A DNA stretch of 64,000 nucleotides from Verticillium longisporum (Eukaryota; Ascomycota; Sordariomycetes; Glomerellales; Plectosphaerellaceae): assembly GCA_019188255.1 (NCBI GenBank), contig JAETXT010000006.1, forward strand, positions 4,898,001 through 4,962,000, in the 5' to 3' direction. Below the pieces are notes generated by a model that did no database searches, was not told the DNA's origin, and worked only from the letters and a program-made list of their open reading frames with translations. Both the position numbers and the translations under genes were made by a program. Shown here piece by piece: positions 55,529 through 64,000 of this stretch. The stretch's first letter is position 1, and every line of letters begins with the position of its first letter.

Positions 55529-58500
55529 ATGGACACGGCCACGGCCGCCTGCGACAACACAGCCTTTCGAACCTCGACCATGCAGCGAAGCCAGCTGCCC
55601 CGACCCGGCGCGCCGCCTCACGGCCTCTCCGAGCTCAGCGAATCTCAGAGCAATGCGCGTCCTCACGCCGCCAGCATGATGCCGCCGCCCTCCAAGATTG
55701 GTGGCATCGCCGCCGGCACCAAGCGCGAGGTGCCCCAGCCAGGTGCGCTCATGCTCCTGTCTTCCCTTCTCTCTCTCCGTCCCCTTCTCTCTCCGTCCCC
55801 TTCTCTCTCCGTCCCCTTCTTTCTCCTGTCCTCTACGTACACCTTGCCGGTGGCCCTGTACTGACCTGTGGGAGCAGCAGCGACGCAGCCTCAGAGGAGG
55901 ACGTTGATGGACCGAGCCAGAGACTACCCAGACAAGGACCCCGCCGCCACAGCCACAACTGCCGGCCTGCGAAAGATCCCCCCGAGAGCAAATGGCCACA
56001 TCAAAGGCCAGTCATTGACTTCGGTGAGTCTCTTTTCTGCTTCCCACGTAGGCGGCAGAAACGGAAGGCGACGTTGCTGTTGCCAGTCACGGGCCCCTCG
56101 TTCAGCCAGGCCTCTCGCTAACACGGCTTCGCCCATAGCTTAAGCAGCCCTCCAGCGGCTTTTCCTCGCGCCAAACCTCGACCTCCACCGCCTCGGCCGG
56201 CTCGCGTCAGACCTCGAGTAGCAGCTTCGCCAGTAGTATGGGCGCCGGCCGACATGCTCTCGATCGATCAAAATCGGCACTGGGCAACCGCGATCAGTAC
56301 GGACGTCCAAGAGGCAACACAACCATCTCACGACCCCAGACGTCCCACGGACACAACCCGGAAGACGACTTTGACGGAGGACACGGACAGAATGGTACGA
56401 CCCGAATACCCCGGCCGCACAGCGCTCCACGGTATTCCAGCCCCGGCTAGGAGCAGGGCAGGGAACCGCGGGCCGCGAAACGCTCCCCAGCACCAACACC
56501 CGCGCAGAGGGAAGTGTCTCTCAACAGAAAGTTCAAGAACCTGTCCATCGACGACGACAGCTTCGAAAGCGCCGTCGTCGAAGGGAGCCAAGTGGTTCCC
56601 ATCAGGCCCGTCCCCTCACACACACCCCTCTTCCAGCCCCTATCCCACGAGAACATCACGATTCGCTCGCCCCGCAAACCCGTCCCCAGGTCAGGAGGAC
56701 TGTCAGAGCTCAAGCCCAAGGCATCTCGACCCAACCTGGGGGCCTTGACCTGTCTGCCCGTCACACCCGCGGCCGAGTCGAAGCAGATCAAGGCTCACAT
56801 GGACCGGCTCGAGGAGACTGTCAGGTCACTCACTGGCGATGCGCGGTCCCCCATCAAGTCCCCGTCGCCACAGAAGCTACCGTTTTTGAGCAAATTCTCT
56901 AACACGACCGATTTCACAGCCCTTGATGTCCACGAGAGATTGGGCGCCGTCGACACGCAGATGAAGCAGCTGCGGGATCTCATGGACAACTCGCTGTCCG
57001 AAAAAAAGGCCGCCGACGATGCGCACGAGTTGATGAGGAGGAGAGGTACGCCGCCACATGTTTCTCACTGACATGCAGGCAGAGAGGCTCTTGCTAACAC
57101 GATGGCAGTGGCCGACCTCGAGACGGAGCGAGAACGACTCGGAACACGCAATGAGACGCTACAGACGGATCTAGAAAGCACCAGGGAAAAGCTCAAGATG
57201 CTGCAGTTTGATGTCGAGGCAGAGAGGCGAAATCACAAGTACGAGCTCGAAGACGAAGCGAGGAGGCACCGCAACGAACAGGACGAGCTTCGAAAACAAC
57301 TGAGCGAGGAAACGGAACGACTACAGAAAACCCACCGAGAGGCTCTCGACGCTCTGGACCGCCAATACCGGGTCGAGCTCGAGGACGAACGCAGCGCCCA
57401 GTCGAGAGAGGTGCAGGAGCTGCGGTCCAAGCTGGGCAACGAGCAGCAAGACCTCCACCTCGCGCTGCAGAAGAAGGAGCGCGAGATGGCCGAGATGCGG
57501 GCGCAGATGGACGCCTTGCGGGGGATCTCGACCGGGAGGAGGCGTTGAAGAAGGGGCTCGCCAGCAACATTTCCGAGCTCGCCGCCTCCAACGTGACGCT
57601 CGAGGCCAAGATCAACTCGCTCAAGTCGCACGTCGAGTTTCTCGAATCGGACAACCAGGCGCAGTCCAATTCGTTCGCCAACATGGAGGCGAAGCTGCAG
57701 GAAGCGCTGCTCGCGGCGGACGAGGCGCGGCACAAGCTCATCAAGGAGGAGACGGAGCGCCGCATCCTGTTCAGCAAGTACCAGGAGCTCACGGGCAACA
57801 TTCGCGTCATGTGTCGCGTGCGGCCGATGCTCGGCGAGGGCGAGGGCGAAGGGGCCAAGATTACGTTCCCCGACGACAGGACGTCGGCGGAGATTGCGCT
57901 GCAGGGCGCCGAGGAGACGACGGCCATGGGCCGCGTGAGCCGCAAGACGTTCAACTTTGAGTTTGACCGCGTGTTCGCGCCGGCGGCGCTGAACCAGGAC
58001 GTGTTTGACGAGATTTCGCAGCTCGTGCAGAGCGCGCTCGACGGCTACAACGTGTGCATCTTCTGCTACGGCCAGACGGGCTCGGGCAAGACTCACACCA
58101 TGTCGTCGGAGGACGGCATGATCCCGCGGGCGACGCACATGATCTACGACACGATGACCAAGCTCAAGGACAAGTCGTGGACGTACACGATGGAGGGCTC
58201 GTTCATCGAGGTGTACAACGAGGAGCTCAACGACCTGCTGGCGCCGCACGGCCGCGAGTCGGACGGCAAGGGCAAGCGGCTCGAGATTCGGCACGACGAG
58301 GGGCGCAAGCAGACGACGGTGGCGCACTGCAAGACGGTGGCGCTCGACTCGGCGGACAAGGTCGAGGCGATGCTCGCGCAGGCGCAGTCGAACCGGTCGG
58401 TGGCGGCGACCAAGTCGAACGAGCGGTCGTCGCGGTCGCACAGCGTCTTCATCCTCAAGCTCGTGGGCCACAACGCGTCGACGGGCGAGCGGTGCGAGGG

Positions 58501-58896
58501 CACGCTCAACCTCGTCGACCTCGCCGGCTCGGAGCGGCTCAAGCAGTCGGGGGCCGAGGGCGAGCGCATGAAGGAGACACAGAGCATCAACAAGTCGCTG
58601 TCGTGCCTCGGCGACGTCATCGAGGCGCTCGGCCGCGGCAGCGGACACGTGCCGTACCGCAACAGCAAGCTGACGCACCTGCTGCAGTACTCGCTCGGCG
58701 GCAACAGCAAGACGCTCATGTTTGTCATGGTCAGCCCGCTGGAGACGCATCTCAAGGAGACGCTGACGAGTCTGCGGTTTGCGACAAAGGTATGTCACGA
58801 GCGGGGGGGAGGAAGGGCTTCGGCAGAGGACAAGCTAACAGGACGCAGGTTCACAATACCCATATTGGCACGGCCAAGGCGACGAAGAAGGTGTAA
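55529..58896 (+). CDS. Kinesin-14 (KlpA/Kar3 type, C-terminal motor), frame broken
   Basis: Five exons (55529-55742, 55878-56023, 56139-57045, 57109-58789, 58849-58896) encode about 998 residues if one base is restored. Kinesin-14 is a minus-end-directed motor for spindle and nuclear positioning. The Ser/Pro-rich tail (MQRSQLPRPGAPPHGLSELS) is followed by a coiled coil (about residues 430-640), the neck LTGNIRVMCRVRPMLGEGEG, P-loop FCYGQTGSGKTHT, switch I SNERSSRSHSVFILK, switch II NLVDLAGSERLKQSG and YRNSKLTHLLQYSLGGNSKT, ending in the kinesin-14 tail VHNTHIGTAKATKKV. Two defects: TAG at 56448-56450 within the tail (frame otherwise continuous), and a one-base shift at a GGGGG run, 57520-57524, where one more G gives MDALRGDLDREEALKKGL. 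Intron 1 (135 nt) contains a 16-bp repeat, TCTCTCTCCGTCCCCT, three times. The motor itself is intact, so sequence error is likely. Confidence 0.93.
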
Positions 58897-59735
58897 AGAA
58901 CGCCTTTCGAGGCAAGACGTGGCTGGCCGACTGATGAACAAGGCGTTTTGGGGGGGCGGGTTGCTGGCTCGGCGTTTGTGTGTGTGTGTGTGTGTGTTTT
59001 GTTTGGATCAATGTCGAACATGAGCAAAAGGTCGTCTCAAGGGCCGAGTAAGGGTTCTGGGGGCGGGCAGGCGGGCTTGGGCCGCATGGTATCGGACAAG
59101 ATTTGTATATCGACGATAGGGTATTCGTATGTGAAGACTCTGAGCCGCTGGTTCCAGGGCACTTGTTTGATTCTTGCCGCGGAAGATGGTGCATTGCAGT
59201 TGATGCCTGGACGAGGCTGGCAGGCTGGCTTGGATGCTGTAGTGGTCGAGGTCAGGTGCTGGGCCACAGGCGGCTGGCCATCTCGTTAGAGCCCGTCAGC
59301 GGCTTCAGGGGGGCGGCCTCTTCGCTAGGGAGCCAAGGCTGCTAGCTCCAGGCACCGGCCCTTTGTTTCCCCCTCCTTGTTTTCCCCCCCCCTCCTTGTT
59401 CAGACTTCCAACGACACGGCATGGAACCAACCAACGCTCCATCTTGCTCTCGTCGAGGCTGCGCTGCTGCTCCATTGCCTCCTCCACAAGCAGCATTCGC
59501 TGCGTGACGGGGTATGAAGGACATGATTGACGCGATATAGCACGACTTGACCAGCACATGAGCACAGCATAGCTTCACCAGAGCTTCAGCAAGCATCACC
59601 ATAGCTTCACCATAGCTTCGGCAACCATCACCAACATCACCAAGCATCTCAAGCATCACTAAGCATCAGTCAAGACCTTGTCAAGCTGGCCTGCCCCAAT
59701 CGCTCCACCAGCCGCTTCACCATTGCGAGGCCAAC
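58897..59735. other. Intergenic, 0.8 kb
   Basis: 3' flank of the kinesin with a GT run at 58977-58998, then the promoter of the next gene. About 59560-59665 is a degenerate tandem of AGCATCACC/AGCTTCACC-like units. No gene seen. Confidence 0.55.
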
Positions 59736-60707
59736 ATGCAGACTGCCCCCACCACGGCGCGCGGCATCAAGCCCGGTGGCCTCTCCTCCTCGAAATGGGC
59801 TTCCACGACCTCCCCCGCCTGGTCCTCCCGCGGCACCCCGACCTACACCCCCCGCAGCGGCAGCGGCAGCAGCAGCATCGCCGTCGGTCCCCGCGAGACA
59901 TCCGCCATAACCCCGGCCACGCAATGGTGGGAGACGCCCAACCCAGCGCCCAAGCTGCGCGACCCGGCCGCCGAGACGTCCGCGGCAGCAGCACCGTCAC
60001 CAGCGCCGCCGCCCCCGCTGTCGGCCGCCCAGCGCGAGCTCCGCCGCTACGTCCAGATTGTGCGCCGCATGAAGTGGAAGCTGCCCTACCTGCAGGACGG
60101 CTACCGCCGCGCCCTGACGCGCGAGGACGACGCCGAGCTCATGTTCAAGCTCGACTTTTACGAGTACTACATGCCCCTCGAGCGCGCCCTCGTCCACCTC
60201 CTCGGCGTCTTTGGCCGCGCCGTCGAGCGCGGGCCCGCCCCCGTTCCTGCCTCTGCGAATGGCGCCGCCGCGGGCGCCGCCGCCAACGGCACGCACCGCT
60301 ACCACCAGAACGTGCTCGCCGCGCTCGACAGGGCCGACAATCCGCTGCGCGCCGCGCTGGGGACCGGCGACGTCCGGGTCTTCCTCGGCCGGGCGAAGGA
60401 GCTGAGGAATCGGTGGAAGTATGCCGAGGGCGACGACCAGCAGCCCCCATCACTAAAGGCGCCCACGAGGGGCATCACGGGGCGGGCGCCGCTCGAGAGC
60501 TACGATCTCGACTCGATGTTTGGGCACATTTTCGGCGGCTTCGATCAGGGGTACGGCATTGCAGAGGCGTGGGTCGCCGAGCTCGCGAGCAGGGCCGGCA
60601 TGGTGCCTGCTGCTGCCGCGGACGGGACGGCGGGCGCCGACATGGCTGTCGACGACGACGAGGAGTTTGACTTTATGGTGGATGCCATGGACTGGGAGGC
60701 TGTTTAG
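59736..60707 (+). CDS. Fungal protein of unknown function
   Basis: A single exon encodes 323 residues. I do not recognise a named domain. The first 100 residues are Ser/Thr/Pro-rich and disordered (MQTAPTTARGIKPGGLSSSK). A compact predicted-helical core follows from about residue 105 to 165 (LRRYVQIVRRMKWKLPYLQD, ELMFKLDFYEYYMPLERALV, HLLGVFGR), then an Ala/Gly spacer, a second helical block (YHQNVLAALDRADNPLRAAL, VFLGRAKELRNRWKYAEGDD) and a C-terminal part with YDLDSMFGHIFGGFDQGYGI. The end is acidic (DDDEEFDFMVDAMDWEAV), like a short activation or interaction motif. No signal peptide or TM segment. Coding quality is good: strong third-position GC bias and an intact frame. A nuclear or cytosolic adaptor role is only a guess. 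Confidence 0.82.
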   Translation: MQTAPTTARGIKPGGLSSSKWASTTSPAWSSRGTPTYTPRSGSGSSSIAVGPRETSAITPATQWWETPNPAPKLRDPAAETSAAAAPSPAPPPPLSAAQRELRRYVQIVRRMKWKLPYLQDGYRRALTREDDAELMFKLDFYEYYMPLERALVHLLGVFGRAVERGPAPVPASANGAAAGAAANGTHRYHQNVLAALDRADNPLRAALGTGDVRVFLGRAKELRNRWKYAEGDDQQPPSLKAPTRGITGRAPLESYDLDSMFGHIFGGFDQGYGIAEAWVAELASRAGMVPAAAADGTAGADMAVDDDEEFDFMVDAMDWEAV

Positions 60708-61542
60708 GAGGAGCATGGCGCGGCGCAGTGGGTGTGGTTGGCGTGAGGAGAGAGAGAGGGTCATGATGGCTGGTCGGGTCTGGAGTTCCCTGGGCGCTGC
60801 GCAAGTACATAGTATAGATACCCCCCCTGAGTATGGCTCGACCGAGTAGACTTTAGACATCATCTTAATCACAACGGAAACCGTTTTTGAGTCGAGCCGA
60901 GACCGGGCTCAGAAACATCATGCCTCTCACTGCTCTTGGTGCCATGCTTCTACGCGTCCTGGTTGCATCGTCCCCTTCTGGTCAATCAAAGGTGCCCCGA
61001 AACATTTCAAAACAGCTGGCCAAGAACTGGCAGTTCGACCTTTCTCGACATGGACCAAACCAGATCCCGCTGGGGAAACAGCATTGCATGTTCTTCCTCT
61101 GACCAGCTCAGTATCCAGCGCTTGGATCCTTGTGGCTGCATGATGGCTTAAAAATGGAAAGCTCCTAACGGCTGTCCTCACGCCAGAGTGCCGGGCTTGA
61201 CCTGTAACTTTCGAGGGTTCAGGCCTGCATGTACTGCTTGTCTTCTTACCTCCCATTACCTTGACATCCTCGTCCCCCGCACACAGCCACTGCGGGCTCT
61301 CGGATCTGTCGCTCCTGAGGCGATGGCTTCAGATGGTATGGCTATCTGTGGAAACACGCTCTCACGGTCGGTCACGTCCGGTTTTGACACACTCCCTGCG
61401 GTGTCAATGCATGATATTCCATAACGGCGGTAACTGTATTGTGTAACATGAGCTCTCCTTTGGTATCCAGCTGCGGAACCCTCATCAAAACAGCTCTCCC
61501 CACCACCCACTGAACGCGGCCCAAGGTATCGCCTTGACTTGA
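60708..61542. other. Convergent intergenic, 0.8 kb
   Basis: 3' flanks of the unknown-function gene and of the secreted repeat protein. No gene supported. Confidence 0.5.
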
Positions 61543-62454
61543 TCAGGCATACCTCAACAAGCATACCGACACTGTGCACGACCATTAGAAATTGAGGCCG
61601 GAAAAGTCTCCGGGGAGCCCGGAGGGGGGGGGGGTTGACTTACTGCAAGGCAAAGAAAGTATTGGCAAGATCATCTTTACGCACTTCTTTATGCACTCTG
61701 CCCTGCGTTGTTTGACCGTCTTTGTCATGCCCGCCTTCTTGAGTGCCTCCTGCATCGCCTTTTTTCTCGCGTGCATCTCATCCTGATATTTCTTGTCCCT
61801 CACGGCCTTCTCTTCTTTCGCCTTCTGCTTCTCCAGCTTCTTCTTAGCGTCCGCCGCCTTCTTCTTGTCCGACGCGGCCCACTCGGCCTTCTTCCTGTTC
61901 ATCTCCCTCTCGGCTTCCTCCTTTTCCTTCGGGGTCTTCTCCCTCTCGGCCTCCTTCTTCTTTTCGGCCTTTTCGGCCTCCTTCTTCTTTTCGGCCTTTT
62001 CGGCCTCCTTCTTCTTTTCGGCCTTCTCGGCCGCCTTCTTCTTCTTCTCCTTCTCGGCCGCCTTCTTCTTCTTCTCCTTCTCGGCCGCCTTCTTCTTCTT
62101 CTTCTTCTTCTTCTCCTCCTTCCAGTCCCTCTCGTCGTCGTCCTCCTCCTCCTCCTCCTCCTCCTCCTCCTCCTCCTCCTCATACGCCTCGGACTCTAGG
62201 ACCTTCTTGTCCTTCCCGTACCTTGAAATCCTTCTGCCCTTCCTGTCGTATATGTAGATGTTGATGTCGTCCTCGATGGGCTTCAGGAGCCCATTGGCCT
62301 TCGCCACGGCGTCGGCATCCTCAGGCTCGGTGGCGGCCTTGAGATCGCTCGAGACGTTCAGGGCGTCGTTGTCGGCGGGGCGCGGGTCGGGCAGCGCAAC
62401 GGCCGAGACGAGCGCGACGGCCGCGAGGGCCTGGAAGACGCACGACACGCGCAT
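61543..62454 (-). CDS. Secreted Lys/Glu-rich repeat protein
   Basis: The ATG at 62452-62454 starts a signal peptide (MRVSCVFQALAAVALVSAVA) ending near residue 20. An acidic run of Glu and Asp follows, then a long basic coiled region of repeats such as AEKAEKKKE (three tandem copies) and AEKEKKKKA, then EAEREMNRKKAEWAASDKKK and a C-terminal Cys pair, RRAECIKKCVKM. After SLPC the sequence has a consensus donor GTAAGT. Splicing 61572-61643 (GTAAGT...GCACAG, CTAAT branch) would end the protein in MSVCLLRYA with a fourth Cys; without splicing it ends at 61585. I prefer the spliced form. The repeats are also tandem at DNA level, so length may vary between strains. Function unknown; an extracellular or wall-associated charged protein is inferred. 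Confidence 0.72.
61905..62190. repeat. Coding tandem repeats (Lys/Glu-rich)
   Basis: About 290 bp of tandem CTTCTTCTTCTCCTTCTCGGC-like and TCCTCC units, coding for the Lys/Glu repeats of the secreted protein. Three 27-bp copies near 61942-62025 are almost identical. Confidence 0.8.
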
Positions 62455-64000
62455 TTTGTTGCTTCGGGTGGGTGGGTGGTTTGTGTGTGCGTGGTTCGTG
62501 TGTGCGTGGTTCGTGTGTGCTTGGCTCGAGTGTGCTTGGCTCGAGTGCCGTGCTTGGGAAGGTACCAAGAAAGCTTGGATGACTTGAAGAAGAGTCAGGA
62601 CTTGTTGAAGAGGATGGTATCAGGCAGGAGTTCTTGTGCCGTTTGAACGAGCAGGAGCCTCCCTTTATAGGCGAGAGGTTTGAAGGTTTCTTCCCTTTCA
62701 AAATTCTATTTCTCGTGTCATCAAGGTGCGGTGCAAGATGGATGTAAATATATGGGCAGCAGAGTTTGGGTTCCGAACTGTCTGAGAAAGCCTGCGCACC
62801 CCTTATGAGCGAGGTCGCGGCGGAATAGGAACACGGACTCGCAACGGTCCTTGAGTTTTCGGTCCCTTTTTGGTGTCGAGGGTGCATGCTTCCACCTTTG
62901 CGTCCAAGCCGCCTGACCTGTGTGAGTCCTCACGTTGGACCAACTTGGACGACCTCAAGCCAGTAGGGTCTGGGAGGGCAATAACGACCTTGAATCCACG
63001 TCAGAGCTTCTTCCAATGATACAACAATCAGCGGTTTGGGGTTGCCAGCTGGACTTACGGCCTGGACTTGCGGCACTGTTTCTTGCCACCACTTTCACCC
63101 GTACATATCTGCATGCACCGCATGTGGACCGTCAGGTAGAATCTCGTGGGCAGCATCTGTCTCTTGATCCTCTTCTTCTTCTCTTATCTTTTCGCAGTAT
63201 CAAGTCATCCCATCCATCCTCGGCGCCTGCCTTCTCAACAAGTTCCGTCTCAACAAGTTCCAATGCCAGCTGGTCCACGTCGGGGCGCGAGTATGAAACC
63301 GGCAGGCCGGCCGGCACTGCATCAAGCTCAGCAGCCGAATAACATTCAACACTGTCCAAAGCCTCAGGTGCCAGCTTAACCTCCGTTTTCGAGAGCCAAG
63401 ACGCATGCGGCTATGGAGAGCACAGGCAAAAGCTGAGTGATGCGCATGCTTGGATGCAGCTTGTTTCTCGGGCTTGGCGGTGGTTGCGGTGTCGGGGGTA
63501 GATACTTGGAGAGAGAGACAAAGACAGAGAGACGGAGGGAGAGAGAGATAGGATCTAGATCGAGCCTTCTTTAATCTCTGTCCAATGAATGATTTCCCGA
63601 TGAGGAGCAATATCATGTTGACGCCTTCGGATGGAAGTGCTCCTTCTCTGCTGCTGACAGCCCATGGCGACGAGGCTGCTAGGCTTGGGAATCATGACGA
63701 GTGGTGGCGTCGTTGCACCAACATGGTGATCGGCGTGAACTCGGTTCTGATCCAAGGCTTGAAGTAATCTTTCGGAAGCGCACCCAAGGTCCGGATGTGG
63801 CGCCCGAGGCGATTCTGGAATACCTTGGTAACTGACGAGCCATGAAGTTGCTCGAGATCAGTCGTCAAGATTGGCAGAGAAGGCAGGCAACACGGGGAAG
63901 GCAAGTAAGAATCTACAGCATGCGCACTGTACATTCAAGCACCTCGGTGCCATATTTGGCAGCACAAGAAGGGTCCACACAGTGCCGGTCCTCTAATGGT
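62455..64000. other. Right-end intergenic, 1.5 kb
   Basis: Promoter of the secreted repeat protein, including a minisatellite of 15-bp units (GTGTGTGCGTGGTTC and GAGTGTGCTTGGCTC) at about 62482-62547. Further right there are only short frames without a recognisable product; a gene continuing past position 64000 cannot be excluded. Confidence 0.5.

Noticed and set aside
26402..56450. UAG recoded as a sense codon in this organism
   Set aside because: TAG is the natural terminator of the lysophospholipase, Vps53, MEMO1, AspRS and acyltransferase genes here.
57233..58798. 521-codon antisense frame over the kinesin motor
   Set aside because: Leu/Arg/Val-rich shadow produced by third-position GC bias of the kinesin gene.
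63692..63934. Possible short minus-strand gene near the right edge
   Set aside because: Eighty codons with no motif and no supporting context; could be part of something outside the window but cannot be supported.

Overview
The window is nuclear DNA of a filamentous ascomycete (Pezizomycotina, most likely Sordariomycetes; Hypocreales is my guess, made from protein resemblance only). The signs are GC-rich coding sequence, many short introns (mostly 54-135 bp) with GTRNGT donors, CTRAY-like branch sites and YAG acceptors, genes on both strands with no operons, fungal-specific families (DUF1776, Vps66/Loa1-type acyltransferase, kinesin-14, multi-PAS sensor), dispersed single tRNA and 5S-like genes, and one small AT-rich patch that looks RIP-mutated.

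Layout, left to right. 1-2373: N-terminal sensor half of a multi-PAS protein, probably a hybrid histidine kinase, cut by the window edge. 5.6-11.4 kb: a WSS1-type DNA-protein crosslink protease and a large AT-hook/BRCT chromatin protein. 12.6-13.4 kb: an intron-containing tRNA-Ala and an AT-rich relic. 14.9-19.4 kb: a secreted, probably GPI-anchored lysophospholipase and a zinc-cluster/pseudo-caspase protein. 23.1-31.7 kb: a divergent pair (HYPK-like NatA partner and class II DAHP synthase), then an amidase, a class I methyltransferase and a DUF1776 protein. 32-38.3 kb: a broken Yth1/CPSF30-like gene and a GH18 chitinase. 39.7-44.6 kb: GARP subunit Vps53 and thioredoxin reductase. 45-48.3 kb: a decayed 5S rRNA copy, tRNA-Asp and a small Gly-rich protein. 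48.5-58.9 kb: mitochondrial AspRS divergent from MEMO1, a damaged secreted-protein gene, a Loa1/Vps66 acyltransferase divergent from a kinesin-14. 59.7-62.5 kb: a fungal protein of unknown function and a secreted Lys/Glu-repeat protein.

The genes are mostly unrelated housekeeping functions; I see no biosynthetic cluster, CRISPR array, virus or intact transposon. The clearest regulatory logic is two Gcn4/CPC1-type TGASTCA sites in front of the DAHP synthase.

The most unusual property of the window is that at least seven otherwise recognisable genes carry broken reading frames: single-base losses in homopolymers (Vps53, kinesin, chitinase, Yth1-like), other frame shifts (AspRS, the secreted-protein gene) and in-frame TAG codons (two in the amidase, two in AspRS, one in the kinesin). 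Some breaks hit genes expected to be essential, so consensus-sequence error is the leading explanation. In the Yth1-like, chitinase and AspRS genes key residues are also substituted, which leaves real decay or paralogy open. The most interesting intact gene is the zinc-cluster/polyQ/caspase-fold protein whose catalytic Cys has been lost.
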